Assembly: GCA_018398585.1 (NCBI GenBank)
Contig: JAGTTD010000008.1
Location: 3,422,501-3,486,500, forward strand
Direction of reading: 5' to 3'
DNA: 64,000 nucleotides
Origin: Simmondsia chinensis
Taxonomy: Eukaryota; Streptophyta; Magnoliopsida; Caryophyllales; Simmondsiaceae
The notes under the pieces were generated by a model. That model was given only the letters and a program-made list of their open reading frames with translations. It made no database searches and had not been told where the DNA came from. The translations under genes were made by a program, and so were the position numbers. Numbering within the stretch: the first letter of the stretch is position 1; every line of letters begins with the position of its first letter. Below, piece after piece: positions 10,077 through 21,599 of the stretch.

Positions 10077-11224
10077 TTATATCTTACCTCTTTAAATTTC
10101 AATAAATTAATTTTCTTATCTTTCAATTTTAATATTAATTTTTAGAACCAGAGACTTAGTAAAATAATTTTTTAAGTCAAATTTCTGTAATTTTTTGACC
10201 AAATTTTATAACATGGACCGAAAGACCCGAATTAAAAATATTATATTTTTTGTCCAAAAAAAATATTATACTTTATTATAATATTAAATTAAAACATTAT
10301 TAATTGGTGAATACAGCGGGCAAGGAAGTGGGTCCCACGCCTATCTGTCTTTTTATATATTATTGCAAAGTCCTCACTTTTTTCAAAACCTCCAAATTTT
10401 AATTCCAAGCATTATAGGTTATGACTTTCTTATTAATGAATTCACCCTTGTATTTAAGTTAGAGGCTTGCATTTTTTTTTTAACATTTGCGTAGAAAATT
10501 TTGAGTCAACAAACATTAAACTAATTTAGCATAACATTTTTTAAAAAATAGTTTAAGAATTGAAGGAAAATTTTAATAGGAAGTTAGTAGTTAAAAGTGA
10601 TAATTTAAGTTTAAAACAACAAGACACGTGGATTTAATATTTCATATTTTTCAAATTGTACACACCTTCCGTGCATCGCATGAAATAACACTAGTTATAT
10701 ATTATTTAGGGGGATTGAGGAACTTTGCTATAAAGTAATAGATAGATATAATATAAGGAGTTTAAAAGGGTAAGCTTACGGCTCATGGGAGTGGTTTATT
10801 TACAAAAATACGTGGGTTATTTACTTTTTAATGCCTTAGCAGTTTTGGAAATAATAAAAGATCTTTGATTCTTTTGAGTTTTCTTTTTCTGGCAAATCGT
10901 AATATCGGAAATCTAAAGAAATAAATCTGCCTATGACAAAAATAACGTCATATTGAAGCTTAACACTGAAGTTTGGTGCCATGATTTTCCATGTGCTCTC
11001 GAGGAGAACAACACGCACAATTTTGAAGCATTTTCCAACAAACGGCAGAGTTTTTGATCCATTCAAAAAAAATAAAACACTATCTTCATCTTTTTCAAAT
11101 TCCCAATATTCTTTTAAACGGTAAGGACACAAATAGCCCTAGGACCGCCTGCAGCAAACAAAATAACCCTAGGGATCAGCTATGATAAGAGATCAGAGGG
11201 CTCTATTTGGCTGGCCTTGTTACA
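10077..11224. other. AT-rich intergenic stretch, no gene seen
   Basis: Mostly low-complexity AT-rich DNA. A 98-codon minus-strand frame at 10836-11132 shows no recognisable domain and no supporting context, so it is not called a gene. Confidence 0.5.
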
Positions 11225-11239
11225 CTGAAAGGTCATATC

Positions 11240-11418
11240 ATTTTTTTTGGTGACAAGGGATTGGGTCGCTCCAATCAACCCTGACCCATGAGAGCAGCCC
11301 ACAAACCCTCTTGAGCAGGTAAGTCATGAGTATATTCTCAGGGAAATCAAACTCCTGATCCCTGGTTGATGACCGGATAGGTAGGAGACGCCACCAACTG
11401 AGACACCCTCATGATGGG
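11240..11418 (-). mobile_element. tRNA-derived SINE with A-tail and 15-bp TSD
   Basis: The minus strand starts at a tRNA-like head with a box A-like GTGTCTCAGTTGGTGGCG and a box B-like GGATCAGGAGTTTGATTTC. It ends in A8, so its 3' end is unlike the GTT-tailed SINEs and fits L1-type mobilisation. The flanks are CTGAAAGGTCATATC (11225-11239) and CTGAAAGGTTATATC (11419-11433), a 15-bp duplication with one mismatch. A sister copy is at 19073-19257. Confidence 0.85.
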
Positions 11419-11649
11419 CTGAAAGGTTATATCCCCTAGTTCTCTGAACCTCAATAAACTAACTCGTTGTCATCTTCTAATTATTAGACTTCAATATGAT
11501 GTTGTTTTTATCATAGGCAATTTTATCTTTTCATGCTTCCAATGTTAGATTTGTCGGAAAATTAAATACTTAATTATTCATATGTATAAAACCTAAAGTG
11601 CCAGAAAAATATATCAAAAAATTAAAAATTTTTATTATTTTTATAAATG

Positions 11650-11940
11650 TCAAATAATCGCCTTTCCCAAAAGTTTAAGCTAATGGGTAAAGCCCAAAAT
11701 TGGTTTTATACTTTAATATGCCCCTTTACTCAAATGCCCCTTTGGACTTGAAGCGTGAATATTGCATAGGCCCTCTCATACCTTATGCTTGAAATATACT
11801 CATAATTAGAGTGGGAGCTGTAGGGATTCGAACTTGTGACCTCTTGGTCACAAGGCTTCGATATCATGTCAAAGAACTATCTGTCCCAAAAGTTTAAGCT
11901 GATGAATAAATTGCCAAGATTGGTTTTATACTCTATTAAT
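11650..11940. repeat. Direct repeats flanking a tRNA-like box B segment
   Basis: The phrase CCAAAAGTTTAAGCT...TTGGTTTTATACT occurs at 11667-11715 and again at 11885-11933. Between them lies GGGATTCGAACTTGTGACCTC, a box B-like piece followed by an inverted GTGACC/GGTCAC. This probably represents an old SINE or its remnants. Confidence 0.45.
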
Positions 11941-11948
11941 AAATATTG

Positions 11949-12552
11949 GGATAAATTACAGAGAACCCCCTATCTTTTGCTTTAAAAACAGAAAACCCCA
12001 TCACAAATAAAAGCACTCAGAAAGCCTTCCACATCTAAAAATTTATCACTTAACCCCATGCAACTTATTTTTAACCATTTTGCCCCTAATTGTTAATTTT
12101 ATTTTTAGAAGAGAATTTTATATTATTAGACAAAAATTAAAAATTTTATATTTTTAGCAAAAGAATTAATAGAATTTTCTATATTTATAAAAATATAATT
12201 ATTTTAATTAATTATAGTAATATAATTATAAGTTAAGAAGATAAAAAATATTTTTAAAATTCTCATAAAAAATATTATGAGATAAAATATAATATTTTTT
12301 TTGATATTATAATATCACTACTATAATTAATTAAAATAATAATTTTTATAAATATAAAAAACTCTCCTTTTTAAAAATATAAGAAAAATTCTTATTTTTC
12401 TTCAAAATATAAAACTCTTACCTAAAAATAAAATTAAACACTTAATTATTATATTTTGAGAGGTAAAATAGTCAAAAAAAAAAAAAAGTTGTTTAGGGGG
12501 TTTTCTATTATTAAAATAAAAGTTAAATTTTTTTTTTATAATTTATCTTAAA
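11949..12552. repeat. Inverted-terminal AT-rich element (about 600 bp)
   Basis: The left end GGATAAATTACAGAGAACCCCC and the right end GGGGGTTTTCTATT...ATAATTTATC are inverted. The interior holds a longer imperfect inverted repeat centred near 12250. AAATATT occurs at both borders, but the target duplication is uncertain. No coding. Confidence 0.6.
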
Positions 12553-12725
12553 TATTAAGATATTAAAATATAAATAATACAAAAATGGGACTAGTGTCTG
12601 ATGTTCACTGGTCAGTGTCTTATCCTATGTTTGCCAACATACAACGTCTTTTTTTAATTTAAATTTTACCTCTCTACTATTATAATGCTTCCACGTGGCC
12701 TCCTTTTCACTCCATTAATAACACT

Positions 12726-12905
12726 TTTTTTTTTGTTTTTTTTTGTTTTTATTAACAATGGTAAAGTCAGACGAGGGGGGAGGGAGAGAGGATATACCTC
12801 TCAAGTCCACAAAGAGGACTACCATATTTGCCCACGGTGGGATTCGATCCCGGGATGCCTAGTTTGGCAACCGACAATCCAACCACCATGCCACGTCCCT
12901 AGGGG
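12726..12905 (-). mobile_element. tRNA-derived SINE
   Basis: Minus strand: GACGTGGCATGGTGGTTGGA (box A-like) and GGGATCGAATCCCACC (box B-like), then a body ending in an A-rich tail read as T-runs at 12726-12752. No tRNA cloverleaf or anticodon stem is obvious, so it is a SINE and not a tRNA gene. Confidence 0.65.
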
Positions 12906-12929
12906 ACATATCAATACACATTATATAAT

Positions 12930-13502
12930 GGATTGTTTGATACAGTATAGAAACCGATCAGACCTTCAAACATATCAAATATTTTGATTTATATAGAGAG
13001 CTTTGTTAACTCATTATTAATCACGCTTCTCCTTCTACCTTTAACCTTTTATATATAGAGTTAAGGAATATGTATTACTGTAATTAATAATGTAGCCTAT
13101 ATTTATTTATACCTAAATTATTTCTCTCTTAACTACTAGATTTTATACTGTATCACTATTTAATTGGTGGGAATAAGGGGGTAAAAGTGAGAATAAACAG
13201 TCTATTTTTATTTCTAGGCTGTCTGATACCGTATAGAAATCGATTAGATCTTCAAACATATTAAATACTATGATTTATATAGAGAGATTTGTTAACTCAT
13301 TATTAATCACGCTTCTCCTTCTACCTTAAATCTTTTATATATAGAGTTAGAGTAGGGGTATTACTGTAATTAAGAATGTAGCCTATATTTATTTATACCT
13401 AAATTATTCTGCTCTCAGCTACCATATTTTATACTGTATCACTGTTTAATTGGTGGGAATAAGGGGGTAAAAGTGAGAATAAACAGTCTATTTTTATTTC
13501 TA
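12930..13502. repeat. Two-copy tandem duplication, unit about 287 bp
   Basis: Unit 1 (12930-13216) and unit 2 (13217-13502) both begin GGNTGTNTGATAC and share long identical runs, for example TTGTTAACTCATTATTAATC and TTGGTGGGAATAAGGGGGT. A third partial start (GGTTGTTTGATACG) follows at 13503. The units differ by scattered substitutions, so the duplication is not recent. Confidence 0.85.
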
Positions 13503-13991
13503 GGTTGTTTGATACGTGAAGGTGGGAATGAAAAAATACTTTTATTTTCACATTTTCTTGCTTTGGAGGCCTGGATTTAGAAACGTGGGAATGGTATTGA
13601 AAAAAAAGTTTTGGATACCACTATGTTTTTTCACTATTTTAATTTTAATCTAATTTTTATTTCATGTAATTATCTTCAAATAATCTAAATAAGTTTTTAA
13701 TCATCTTTATTATTATTATGTAGTATTAATACTATTACTGTTATTATTACTAATATTACTACTATAAAAAATTCTATTGGATGATATTTTGATAAAATAT
13801 TTTTTTATACCCACTTTTACCTGTGCATATCAAACATGGGAATGACTATTTCAACATCATTCCCATCTTCATTCCACCATATACCAAACGAAGGAGTGGG
13901 ACTAATTGGTCCATTCGCACTCCCAAAAAAATATTATCATTTCCCGATTTTCACTCTCACAAGTTCATTCTCACATACCAAACGAACCCTA
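13503..13991. repeat. MITE with TGTTTGGTA-type termini
   Basis: The left end GGTTGTTTGATACGTG and the right end CACATACCAAACGAACCCT are imperfect inverted repeats about 490 bp apart. Its start coincides with the end of the tandem duplication, so the duplicated units may derive from the left end of this element. Confidence 0.55.
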
Positions 13992-14227
13992 AAGATTTAG
14001 CTACGGAATTTGTATTGCCAAAATATTAATGTTAGGGGAATTAAAAAGTAAGAGCTAATTTAAAAATATTAAATTGTCCGAATATTAGTGTTTTCCTCAT
14101 GACAATATCATTGGCTTTAGCTAACATAAGAAACATAACCTATAATCACTGTTTTAGAAAAGCAAATATGACAAGAAATTAGATAGTCTAACTCAGATCA
14201 TCTAAGTAGACGAGAGGAATACGATTC

Positions 14228-14527
14228 TAGGAAGTAGCCGTTTGGCCTCTTATTTGGTTGCCAGAAGTGGATAGAATATGTAAAGTATAAATTACTTAAT
14301 AATTTTCAATTCCTCAATGACCCGTGAATTCACTTGTCTAGCCTCCTTTTTGTTAGTACTAATTCGTTCATTTTTAACTAGCCATTCCATGGAAAATTTA
14401 TTTTCCATTATGACAATCAAATACTTTATACCTACTTTATGGGAGTTAACGGAGGAATTGAATTCCTAAAAAATACAACTTCCCATTAGAATTCAATTCA
14501 TGTGGCAACCAATCGGGCCTAAGAAAT
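14228..14527. repeat. MITE with inverted TTGGTTGCC termini
   Basis: GGCCTCTTATTTGGTTGCCA at the left and GTGGCAACCAATCGGGCC at the right are inverted, about 300 bp apart. Non-coding. Confidence 0.6.
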
Positions 14528-15087
14528 TTAGTGGTTTTACTTGCCTAGAGATAGCGTCTTAGTCGAAACTTTTTCTAGAAGACTCTCTTGATACGTCTCT
14601 TCTTACCTGTGTAAAAGGAAAGTAAAAATGGATTGAGCTGATAGGAATTAGTATAGTAGCTAGTAATTGTTTTATTTTAATTCAAAAATAGTTTAAATAT
14701 AAATATTATCTTTTTTTAAATGTTAAATACTTTAAATTGCGTCTTTTTAATGTTAATGACTCCGCTCTATTAAAAAAAAAATCTCATATTAAAGTAATGG
14801 AAAAAACGAACATGAACATTGAGTTTTTTATGCTTTTTGTGACATTTGAAACGATGGGGAATCGGTGTAGTGATAACTATTTTATTTTCATGTAGAAGTA
14901 TTTCAAGTTTAAATTTTGGGATTTTTTTTTTCAATGAAAAAAATTGTAGGTTACTTCGTATTTTAAATGTTAAGGACTCGACATACAATTCTACTAAAAA
15001 ATATTACACTGAAATTGTGGGAAATAAGATATCAATATATAGGGGGTGTTGAGGATATAATAAGACACCTAAGGAGCTATTCTTAAT
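14528..15087. other. AT-rich intergenic stretch
   Basis: No gene, RNA or clear repeat border was recognised. Short frames here overlap on both strands and are chance openings. Confidence 0.5.
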
Positions 15088-15218
15088 TTTTTTTTTTGTA
15101 TTTTTACATCGATAACGTCTATTTTTTGGGGAGCCACTTTTGTTCAAGTGATGATTTGAACCCGAGTGGTGCATATGGTCGTTGGCCTTCTCCACTACTA
15201 GGCTATGTCTCTATGGGA
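15088..15218 (-). mobile_element. tRNA-derived SINE with A-tail and 11-bp TSD
   Basis: Minus strand: GAGACATAGCCTAGTAGTGG (box A-like) and CGGGTTCAAATCATCAC (box B-like), ending in an A-run. Perfect flanks CTATTCTTAAT at 15077-15087 and 15219-15229. A relative is at 21455-21570. Confidence 0.8.
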
Positions 15219-15410
15219 CTATTCTTAATATTACAAAAAGCATAAAAATAACATCAATTGTTATAAAACAATATGTTAAACAAGTTAAAAGTTTATTTAG
15301 TCATTATATCTTTAATTCTGTTACTAGAACCCGTGTGTTGTAGAGTTATAACTCGCCCACTCGCCCTCCATATGTGATCGGGCTACTAAAATATTCTTCA
15401 CAACATTAAC

Positions 15411-15838
15411 TTTTGGAGTTTTTGTACTAAAAACTACCTAAATTTTAGTTGCGGTTTCAAAAAGGTACCTAGATATTTTAATTTTTCATTATCACACCTA
15501 AACTTTTCAGAAGTTTTTAATTTCATACCTTATTGTAATGCCATTAACATCCATTAGTTTTTGTTAATGTGGCATTCTGAAAAAAAAGAAAAAATAATTA
15601 AAAAAAGGTAATTTACATTTTAAATAATTGTAAAATATTTTAAATATCTAAAAATTTGTAAATATTTAGAAAAATAATCTATGTATTTCAATTTTTTTTT
15701 AAATGCCCCGTTAGCAACACTAATGGATATTAACTACACCACATTAAGGCATGACATTGAAAAATTAAAATATCTAAGTAATTTTTTGAAACCGTACATA
15801 AAATTTTGGTGATTTTTAGTAAAAAAAGCTCTTAACTT
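15411..15838. repeat. Inverted-repeat MITE, ACTAAAAACTACCTAAATTTTA family
   Basis: The left side TACTAAAAACTACCTAAATT and the right side AAATTTTGGTGATTTTTAGTA are inverted, and further inner segments pair as well (CACACCTAAACTTTTCAG region with GGCATGACATTGAAAAATT). About 430 bp. Relatives at 19925-20300 and 34045-34833. Confidence 0.7.
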
Positions 15839-15876
15839 TATTCAAGATCATATTGTTATATATTTAAACCCCCATA

Positions 15877-16075
15877 TTGTTATATATGCTTATTGACTCT
15901 CGTGCTGCCAGGTTGCCAGGCTTCATTACTGCGGATAAGCTTTTCAGGTTGGGGGTCCTCGGAAACAGCCTCCCTTCTGGGCAACCCCCAGAAGGGGGAA
16001 GGCTGCATACATCTACCCCTCAGACCCCGTTTTTCCGGGAGCCCTTGAGGCACTGGGTGGTTGTTGTTGTTGTTG
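15877..16075 (+). mobile_element. RTE LINE 3' end (200 bp)
   Basis: Begins in LINE 3' UTR sequence (TGCCAGGTTGCCAGGCTTCA, compare 9124 onward) and continues into the shared 3' body and (GTT)n. The UTR upstream of the body marks it as a truncated LINE and not a SINE. Confidence 0.75.
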
Positions 16076-16864
16076 TATACTGTACTTTGGGGGGAACCTT
16101 TGTGTCACTGGATCTGTTGCTTATGTTGTATTTTTAAATTATGAATATACTAAATATTTATTGCAAAGATTATAATTTTTAAGACATTTTTATAGCTCTC
16201 GTTATTTATAAAATATATTATTATTCAAATAGTAATAATTTTTACTCTGACAATAATAATTTTATAATTTATAACTAAGAGTTATTATATGGATGAGGGA
16301 GATTGATTTCCAGTTGTTTTTGTTGGTTGTTGAGCTTTGTGGTATTTAATTAATGTGTCCCTTTACACAAATATCGATTTAATATAAAATTTAAATAATA
16401 TAAGTGTTTATTTTATATCTTTTTTGTTAAATTATAGACTAATTATAATATATTTTGTATCTTTTCTTAAATACTGAAATGAGTGATATGATTTTATTTA
16501 CCAAGAAACTCCATTTCCGTGATGCATCAATCGCTCGTTTATTCATCCAATTATTAGCTGTTGAATCTCAAATTTGTGTCAATGATAATTTCTAAACGTC
16601 ACTAAGATTTTCAGTAACTATGTAAAGTGCAAATCTTTTGCACCTACAGTGCCTAAGAATACGATTCTAAATCTCCTATCGGAGTTAGTTTCTTAAAACA
16701 CCCTCAATCCCACTGCAACACTTCTTGGCACGACTTTTCCCTTTTAAAACTCGAGTGTCTTAGTCTGGTCTCTTTGATATGCCAAGTCAAATTAGGATAT
16801 TCAAATATTATATAACACTTAAGTGCTTCAAATTCACATACCGTGTATAAATAATAAACAATAT
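16076..16864. other. AT-rich intergenic stretch
   Basis: No gene or defined element was recognised. Confidence 0.5.
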
Positions 16865-17222
16865 TGTTACCGTAGATTTTAGAATTTGAGAATTATAGGA
16901 TTTGGGGAAGAAAAAAGATAGAGATTAGGAAGATAGAGAAGAGAAATTAGGGTTAGAGGTAGAAGAAGAAGGGAGAACCGAGAAAGAGGAGAGAGAAGAG
17001 AGAGAAAGAGGAGAGAGAAAGATAATTTTATTTCATTCAACATGCCTTCTCATACAACCTTATCGCCTATTTATAGAGATTAGAGAGAATAATACCCAAC
17101 TAATACTAACGGTATTCTAATACGTAAGAAAATAACCTAGATTATTACTGAAATAAGACTACCTATTAAAATCTTAAAATACTAAAATAATAAGGGGTAG
17201 TTAACTAATTTTTACTGTAACA
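16865..17222 (-). mobile_element. Solo LTR, 358 bp, with 5-bp TSD
   Basis: The ends are TGTTAC and GTAACA, a perfect 6-bp inverted terminus with TG...CA. Flanking AATAT occurs at 16860-16864 and 17223-17227. A TATA box (TATAAATAGG on the minus strand, 17066-17075) is followed by a CT-rich leader, so the LTR is oriented on the minus strand. There is no internal region or second LTR, so it is a recombination product or solo LTR of a small copia- or TRIM-like element. Confidence 0.85.
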
Positions 17223-17274
17223 AATATTCAATCATAAAATAATTTATTCCTAATTTGCTTTTAATAACTTTTTT

Positions 17275-17405
17275 TTTTTTTGGCCAACGAGGAACCCGGT
17301 TACCCGGTAAACCCTGGTTCATGAAGCAACTCACAAACCATCGGAAGCAGTTAAGTCAAGGATTCCTCAAGAAGAGGTTCAGAGGGGAATCGAACTCCAG
17401 ACCAT
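17275..17405 (-). mobile_element. Diverged tRNA-derived SINE
   Basis: A T-run at 17270-17280 (minus-strand A-tail) is followed by a body resembling the SINEs at 11240 and 19073 (GACGAGG-like opening, CTCACAAACC, GTTAAGTCA, GGGAATCGAACTCC). The tRNA-like head beyond box B is missing. Confidence 0.6.
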
Positions 17406-18600
17406 AAAATTTCATGATTAATTTCTCTTAATAGTTTAATTCCTTCATTATTAAATATTGAAATAGGTAATTAAATCATGTCCATTAATCAACTTATTTC
17501 ATTTTATTTTTGATGATTAATTAAGATTTTGTTATTTGGGGAAGCTTCCACTACCATAAAGTTTCAATTGCATTGCATTTTATATGCAAAAATATTTCAA
17601 AAGTATATAATATTTTAAAAGAATGATTAAAATGGACATTATGTTTATTAATTATATAAATGAAAAGGGGAAACATGTCTAGGAGACAAAAAATATATTA
17701 TGTTTATTATATATACAAAAGTGAAAATATGATTTCTACAACGATTAAAAAGAATATTAATTGCATTGTAGATTGGAATGTCGAAGAGGCAATCAAAAAG
17801 ATCTTGGGCCGATAATATGCTGATCGGAAAGATGATATAGTTGATGACGTAGTGGCTATTGATAAAATCGATCTCTTATTTTACCTTCTCTAAAACATAT
17901 TATTATTCAGGTAATGCTATTATTAGGGCAAAAACATTAATACCAAAGTAATTTTATGAAAATTGTGGTTATTGTTCAGTATAATTCACACTGTTGCTCT
18001 AGTAATAACATTTATGCTCCGGCAATAAAAGCACCCTATATATATAATTAATATATACTCGTGGGTTCTCGTACGATATACAGATGATGTTTATATATGA
18101 AATTTTACTATCTACATGATCAGCAAGATATATTAATTATACCAAAATATAACGTTCCAACACTATTATGTTTGAAAAGTTTCTGGAATTATAATTCATT
18201 TGTGCATTGTTCATATCTGCTAGTTTAGTTTTTTTTCGTACAGGTGCATATAAAAAAATAAAATTATTAGAGAGAAAATTGACTTTCCTTTCTACGGATA
18301 GATTTTTTTGTAATAATTTCACATTATATGTCTCATTTTAAGTTAGATATATTTTTATTACATTTATTCTTGAAAATATTTTTGCTTTCTCTAATTGTTC
18401 ATGAATTAAATGTTCATAATAATGAAATGGAAGATGTTCATTCAGTTATAAATTTTCATTCAAATGAATAAATATTTAAAATATTAAGACATAATAAAAA
18501 AAAATTGTTTGCAAAATATTTTTTTTGCCTTTCAAAAAACAAAAACGACAATAAGAAGTTATTTAGTTTCAGCCTTTAGGATATAGACAAATCAAGTCAG
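17406..18600. other. AT-rich intergenic stretch with one minor repeat
   Basis: No gene. 17895-18035 weakly matches the ATTATTG/GGCAATAA repeat seen at 26490-26690 and 47521-47665. The remainder has no recognised content. Confidence 0.45.
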
Positions 18601-18629
18601 ATAAAAAGGTAAGTTGTCACGTCGTGCAA

Positions 18630-18900
18630 CTTATAAAGCTCGGTCGCTTGATAGAACTTTCAATCCTATGCCAAGTAAACCCGCTCATTTAGTTAAGCAA
18701 GTCGAAGTTGAGCTGATTTGTGAGTCTAAGCAAAGTTTAAATCCAAAATAGTTTAGTTAAGCTTAATGAACATAACTAAACAGAAACACGATAGTCAATT
18801 TTAAGCTCAACAGAGACGAGCTGAACTTAAACACAAAGTGAACGTTTTGAGCTTAGCAATATATCTGCTAGCCAAGCGTTATAAACTCGCTTAGAGTAGC
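18630..18900. repeat. Diverged AAGCTCG/GAGCTG repeat
   Basis: Holds phrases such as AAGTCGAAGTTGAGCTGATT and GACGAGCTGAACTTAAAC related to the GAGC-rich element at 22789-23213. The borders are unclear. Confidence 0.4.
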
Positions 18901-18904
18901 ATTT

Positions 18905-19035
18905 TGAAGTTGGGATCCTTCGGAAACAACCTCTCTTAGAGAAGCATCTTATAGGGTAAGGCTGCATGCATCTTAGCCCTAGACTTTGTCCTTATAGGAG
19001 CCTCTTTAACGCACTGAGCTGTTATTCTTGTTGTT
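18905..19035 (+). mobile_element. SINE/RTE 3'-body copy
   Basis: GAAGTTGGGATCCTTCGGAAACAACCTC, GTAAGGCTGCATGCATC and GTTATTCTTGTTGTT mark a diverged shared 3' body. No 5S head. Confidence 0.7.
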
Positions 19036-19072
19036 TCTAAAAATTAAAAATAATATTATCGTTTAACAGTGA

Positions 19073-19257
19073 TTTTTTTTTTTGGTGACGAGGGATTGAG
19101 TTGCTCCAACCAACCCCGTCCCATGAGACCAGCCCACAAGCCCTCATGAGTAGGTAAGTCATGAGTATATCCTCAGCGAGAATCGAACTTCTGACCCCTG
19201 GGCGATGACGGCATGGGTAAGAGACGCCACCAACTGAGACACCCTTATGATAGGCAA
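19073..19257 (-). mobile_element. tRNA-derived SINE with A-tail (second copy)
   Basis: Aligns along its whole length with 11240-11418. It keeps GTGTCTCAGTTGGTGGCGTC and a better box B, GTCAGAAGTTCGATTC, and ends in an A-run of about 11. It abuts a short piece of the shared SINE/LINE 3' body (19252-19295), suggesting insertion into or beside an older copy. Confidence 0.8.
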
Positions 19258-19570
19258 GGTTGTGTACATCTTAGCCCCAGACTTTGTCTTGACAGTAAAA
19301 TGACAAAAAAAGTATCCTTTCATAACTGTATTTTTAAACAAATTAAACGAAAATAGATAGTTTCTATACAATATAACATCTCGAATGTTGTATTATAAAT
19401 TAATAATAAGAGTATTAAATGGTACTTTTTGTCATTTTATTGTAGTATTACTAAACAAGCAGCTGTCGCATCAGCTTTGTCGATGAAAAATGAAGCCATC
19501 ACGATGGAGAGGCCATTTTATTAATACGAAAAAAAAAATTAGGAGCTTTTTTATTAGGAAAATTGTCACT
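19258..19570. repeat. Partial copy of the 23836-24362 inverted-repeat family
   Basis: Shares the phrases AGTATCCTTTCATAACTG, TTTTGTCATTTTATTGTAGTA, GTCGATGAAAAATGA and CATTTTATTAATACGA with the interior and right arm of that element. Confidence 0.5.
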
Positions 19571-19924
19571 TAGGTAATTCAACGTTTCAATATATACAAT
19601 GAGGTATCCTGAAGTTTGAAAATTTTATCACTAAAGTGCCATATATCAGAATTCGATGAGTTTTAGTGAAAATTAAACCAATTTTATACAAAATATGCTA
19701 ATGTCGTGTATAATTATGATAATATATACAAATTATTTCAATGTTTTCAAAAAAATTTAACAAATTACAGTAAAAATATTCTTTTAGGTTGTATGCAAAC
19801 TACTCTTATACTACCGAAATAATATGTCATATCAACATTGTTGGTAAAATAATCATCAAATTCTAAATGAATATATTTATGTATTGCCAGAATCATATTT
19901 TACTTCAATATTTTTCAATAAAAA

Positions 19925-20300
19925 TTTAGAAACCATCCAAATTTGAGGTGTAATTTCTAAAAAATACCTAAATTTTCTAATTTTCAATATTATTAAACTT
20001 TTCAAAATTTTTTTAATGTCACACCTTAACGTTAACACTGTTAACATTCGTTGGTGTTTGAAAAAAAGAGAAAACAATTTAAAAAAATTCAAATTTACAT
20101 TTAAAATATTTTAATAAATCTAAAAAATTTATATGTAAAAAAATATTTTGTAAATATCAGGTCAGCAAAAACAAACAGATGCGGTATTAACTTTCAAGCG
20201 GAACACTAAAAAATTTAGGTAACAATAAAAAAAATAGAAAATCTCAACAATTTTTTGAAACCGCACCTAAATTTAAGTGAATTTTAGTAAAAGATATAAT
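19925..20300. repeat. Inverted-repeat MITE (second copy of the 15411 family)
   Basis: AATACCTAAATTTTCTAATTTTC at the left pairs with ACCGCACCTAAATTTAAG at the right. It shares the CACACCTTAACGTTAACACTG-type segment with the family at 15411-15838. Confidence 0.6.
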
Positions 20301-21454
20301 AAAATTATTTTCTCTCACATAAATTTGTATAGATCCGTAGATGAGTATTTATAATCACGAACAAGTTCTAATGTAATTATTATATAGCCAACATGTAGGG
20401 TATTGCTACAAGAAAAATACATTATTAAATTTTGACTAAATAACTATATAATAAAAATTATCAAATTATATAAATAAAAAGTATATTATCTTTTTGTAAT
20501 ATAATAACTTAACTTTTCTTATGCGTATGAAATATATAAATAGAGTATGCTTTGTGACATTACCCTCGATCGGTGCAATACAAATATTAAATTAGCTGTG
20601 GAAGTTGGTGTTAGTGCTGACAAATATGTAGATTGTGTCGTATTTGTATTCGTGCTATGTAAAAGATCTTAGAAATGGAGTTAACCTAAACGGGCTAGGA
20701 CTCCCGACGTTTACTGAACCCAATTGAACAGGTAACTCGTAGGTTATTCATTTATGTATATTGGTATTTTTTGCATTAAATTCTAGTATGTCAATTTACA
20801 AACATTGTTACTAATACACTTCATGGTTGATACTAACAATAAATATATGATATATTTATAAACATTAAAATAAACTATCAAATTAACATTACTGAATATA
20901 TTTTAAATAGGTAACCCAGTATTTTTTTCATTGAATGATAGTTTGCCAACTTACAAACATGTCAGTAATACACTTTATGGTTGATATTAACAATAAAAAC
21001 ATGAAATATTTATAATTTTTAAAATAAACTATCAAATTAATATTATTGAATATAGTTTAAATTATCTTACATGGCATAGATTACCAAAAATCTATATATT
21101 TAATAATAGTATACTGCTCAAATACTTAACACAGCTATATAAATGGATAAGGCGTGTTACAACTCGTTATATGGGCAAACCCAAATTCAACCCTGTTACC
21201 TATCTAGGTTTAAACGAGTCAATCCAAATTCAACATGGTTTAAAAACCCCGACCAAAACCCCTGTTGTGTTCGTGTCGGGTTATAGTATCATGTTAGATT
21301 CTGTCAGGTCTGGTTGGGTGTAATGCATCGTTATGCTTTAATAAGAGGTCTTATATTCAAAACTTTCCTATTTAGGCAAAAAATTATACCCTCTTTACCA
21401 AAATTAAAAAAAAAATGATTATTTTTACATTGATATTGTCGTTTTTCCGGGGAT
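20301..21454. other. AT-rich intergenic stretch
   Basis: No gene. A direct repeat of about 120 bp (CACTTCATGGTTGATACTAACAATAAA near 20817, CACTTTATGGTTGATATTAACAATAAA near 20971) is visible. Otherwise nothing was recognised. Confidence 0.5.
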
Positions 21455-21570
21455 AAGAGATACCCTTAAATTCCTCATAAATAGAGAGCCACTTTTGCCC
21501 AGGTAGTGATTCGAACCTGGGTAGCAACTGTCGGTGTTCTTTATCACTAGGCTATGTTCCCCAGAGACAT
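21455..21570 (-). mobile_element. tRNA-derived SINE (relative of 15088-15218)
   Basis: Minus strand: GAACATAGCCTAGTGATAAAG (box A-like), CAGGTTCGAATCACTAC (box B-like), GGGCAAAAGTGGCTC. The same AAAAGTGGCTC body occurs in the copy at 15088. Confidence 0.65.
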
Positions 21571-21572
21571 TT

Positions 21573-21599
21573 TGATATATATATATATATATATATATC
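21573..21599. repeat. (TA)n microsatellite
   Basis: An uninterrupted alternating AT run directly follows the SINE. Confidence 0.9.

Noticed and set aside
10836..11132. 98-aa minus-strand ORF
   Set aside because: No recognisable domain, no splice partners and no regulatory context in repeat-rich DNA.
12840..12905. tRNA gene suggested by GGGATTCGATCCC
   Set aside because: Box A/B-like motifs are present, but there is no cloverleaf with anticodon stem; it continues into a SINE body with an A-rich tail.
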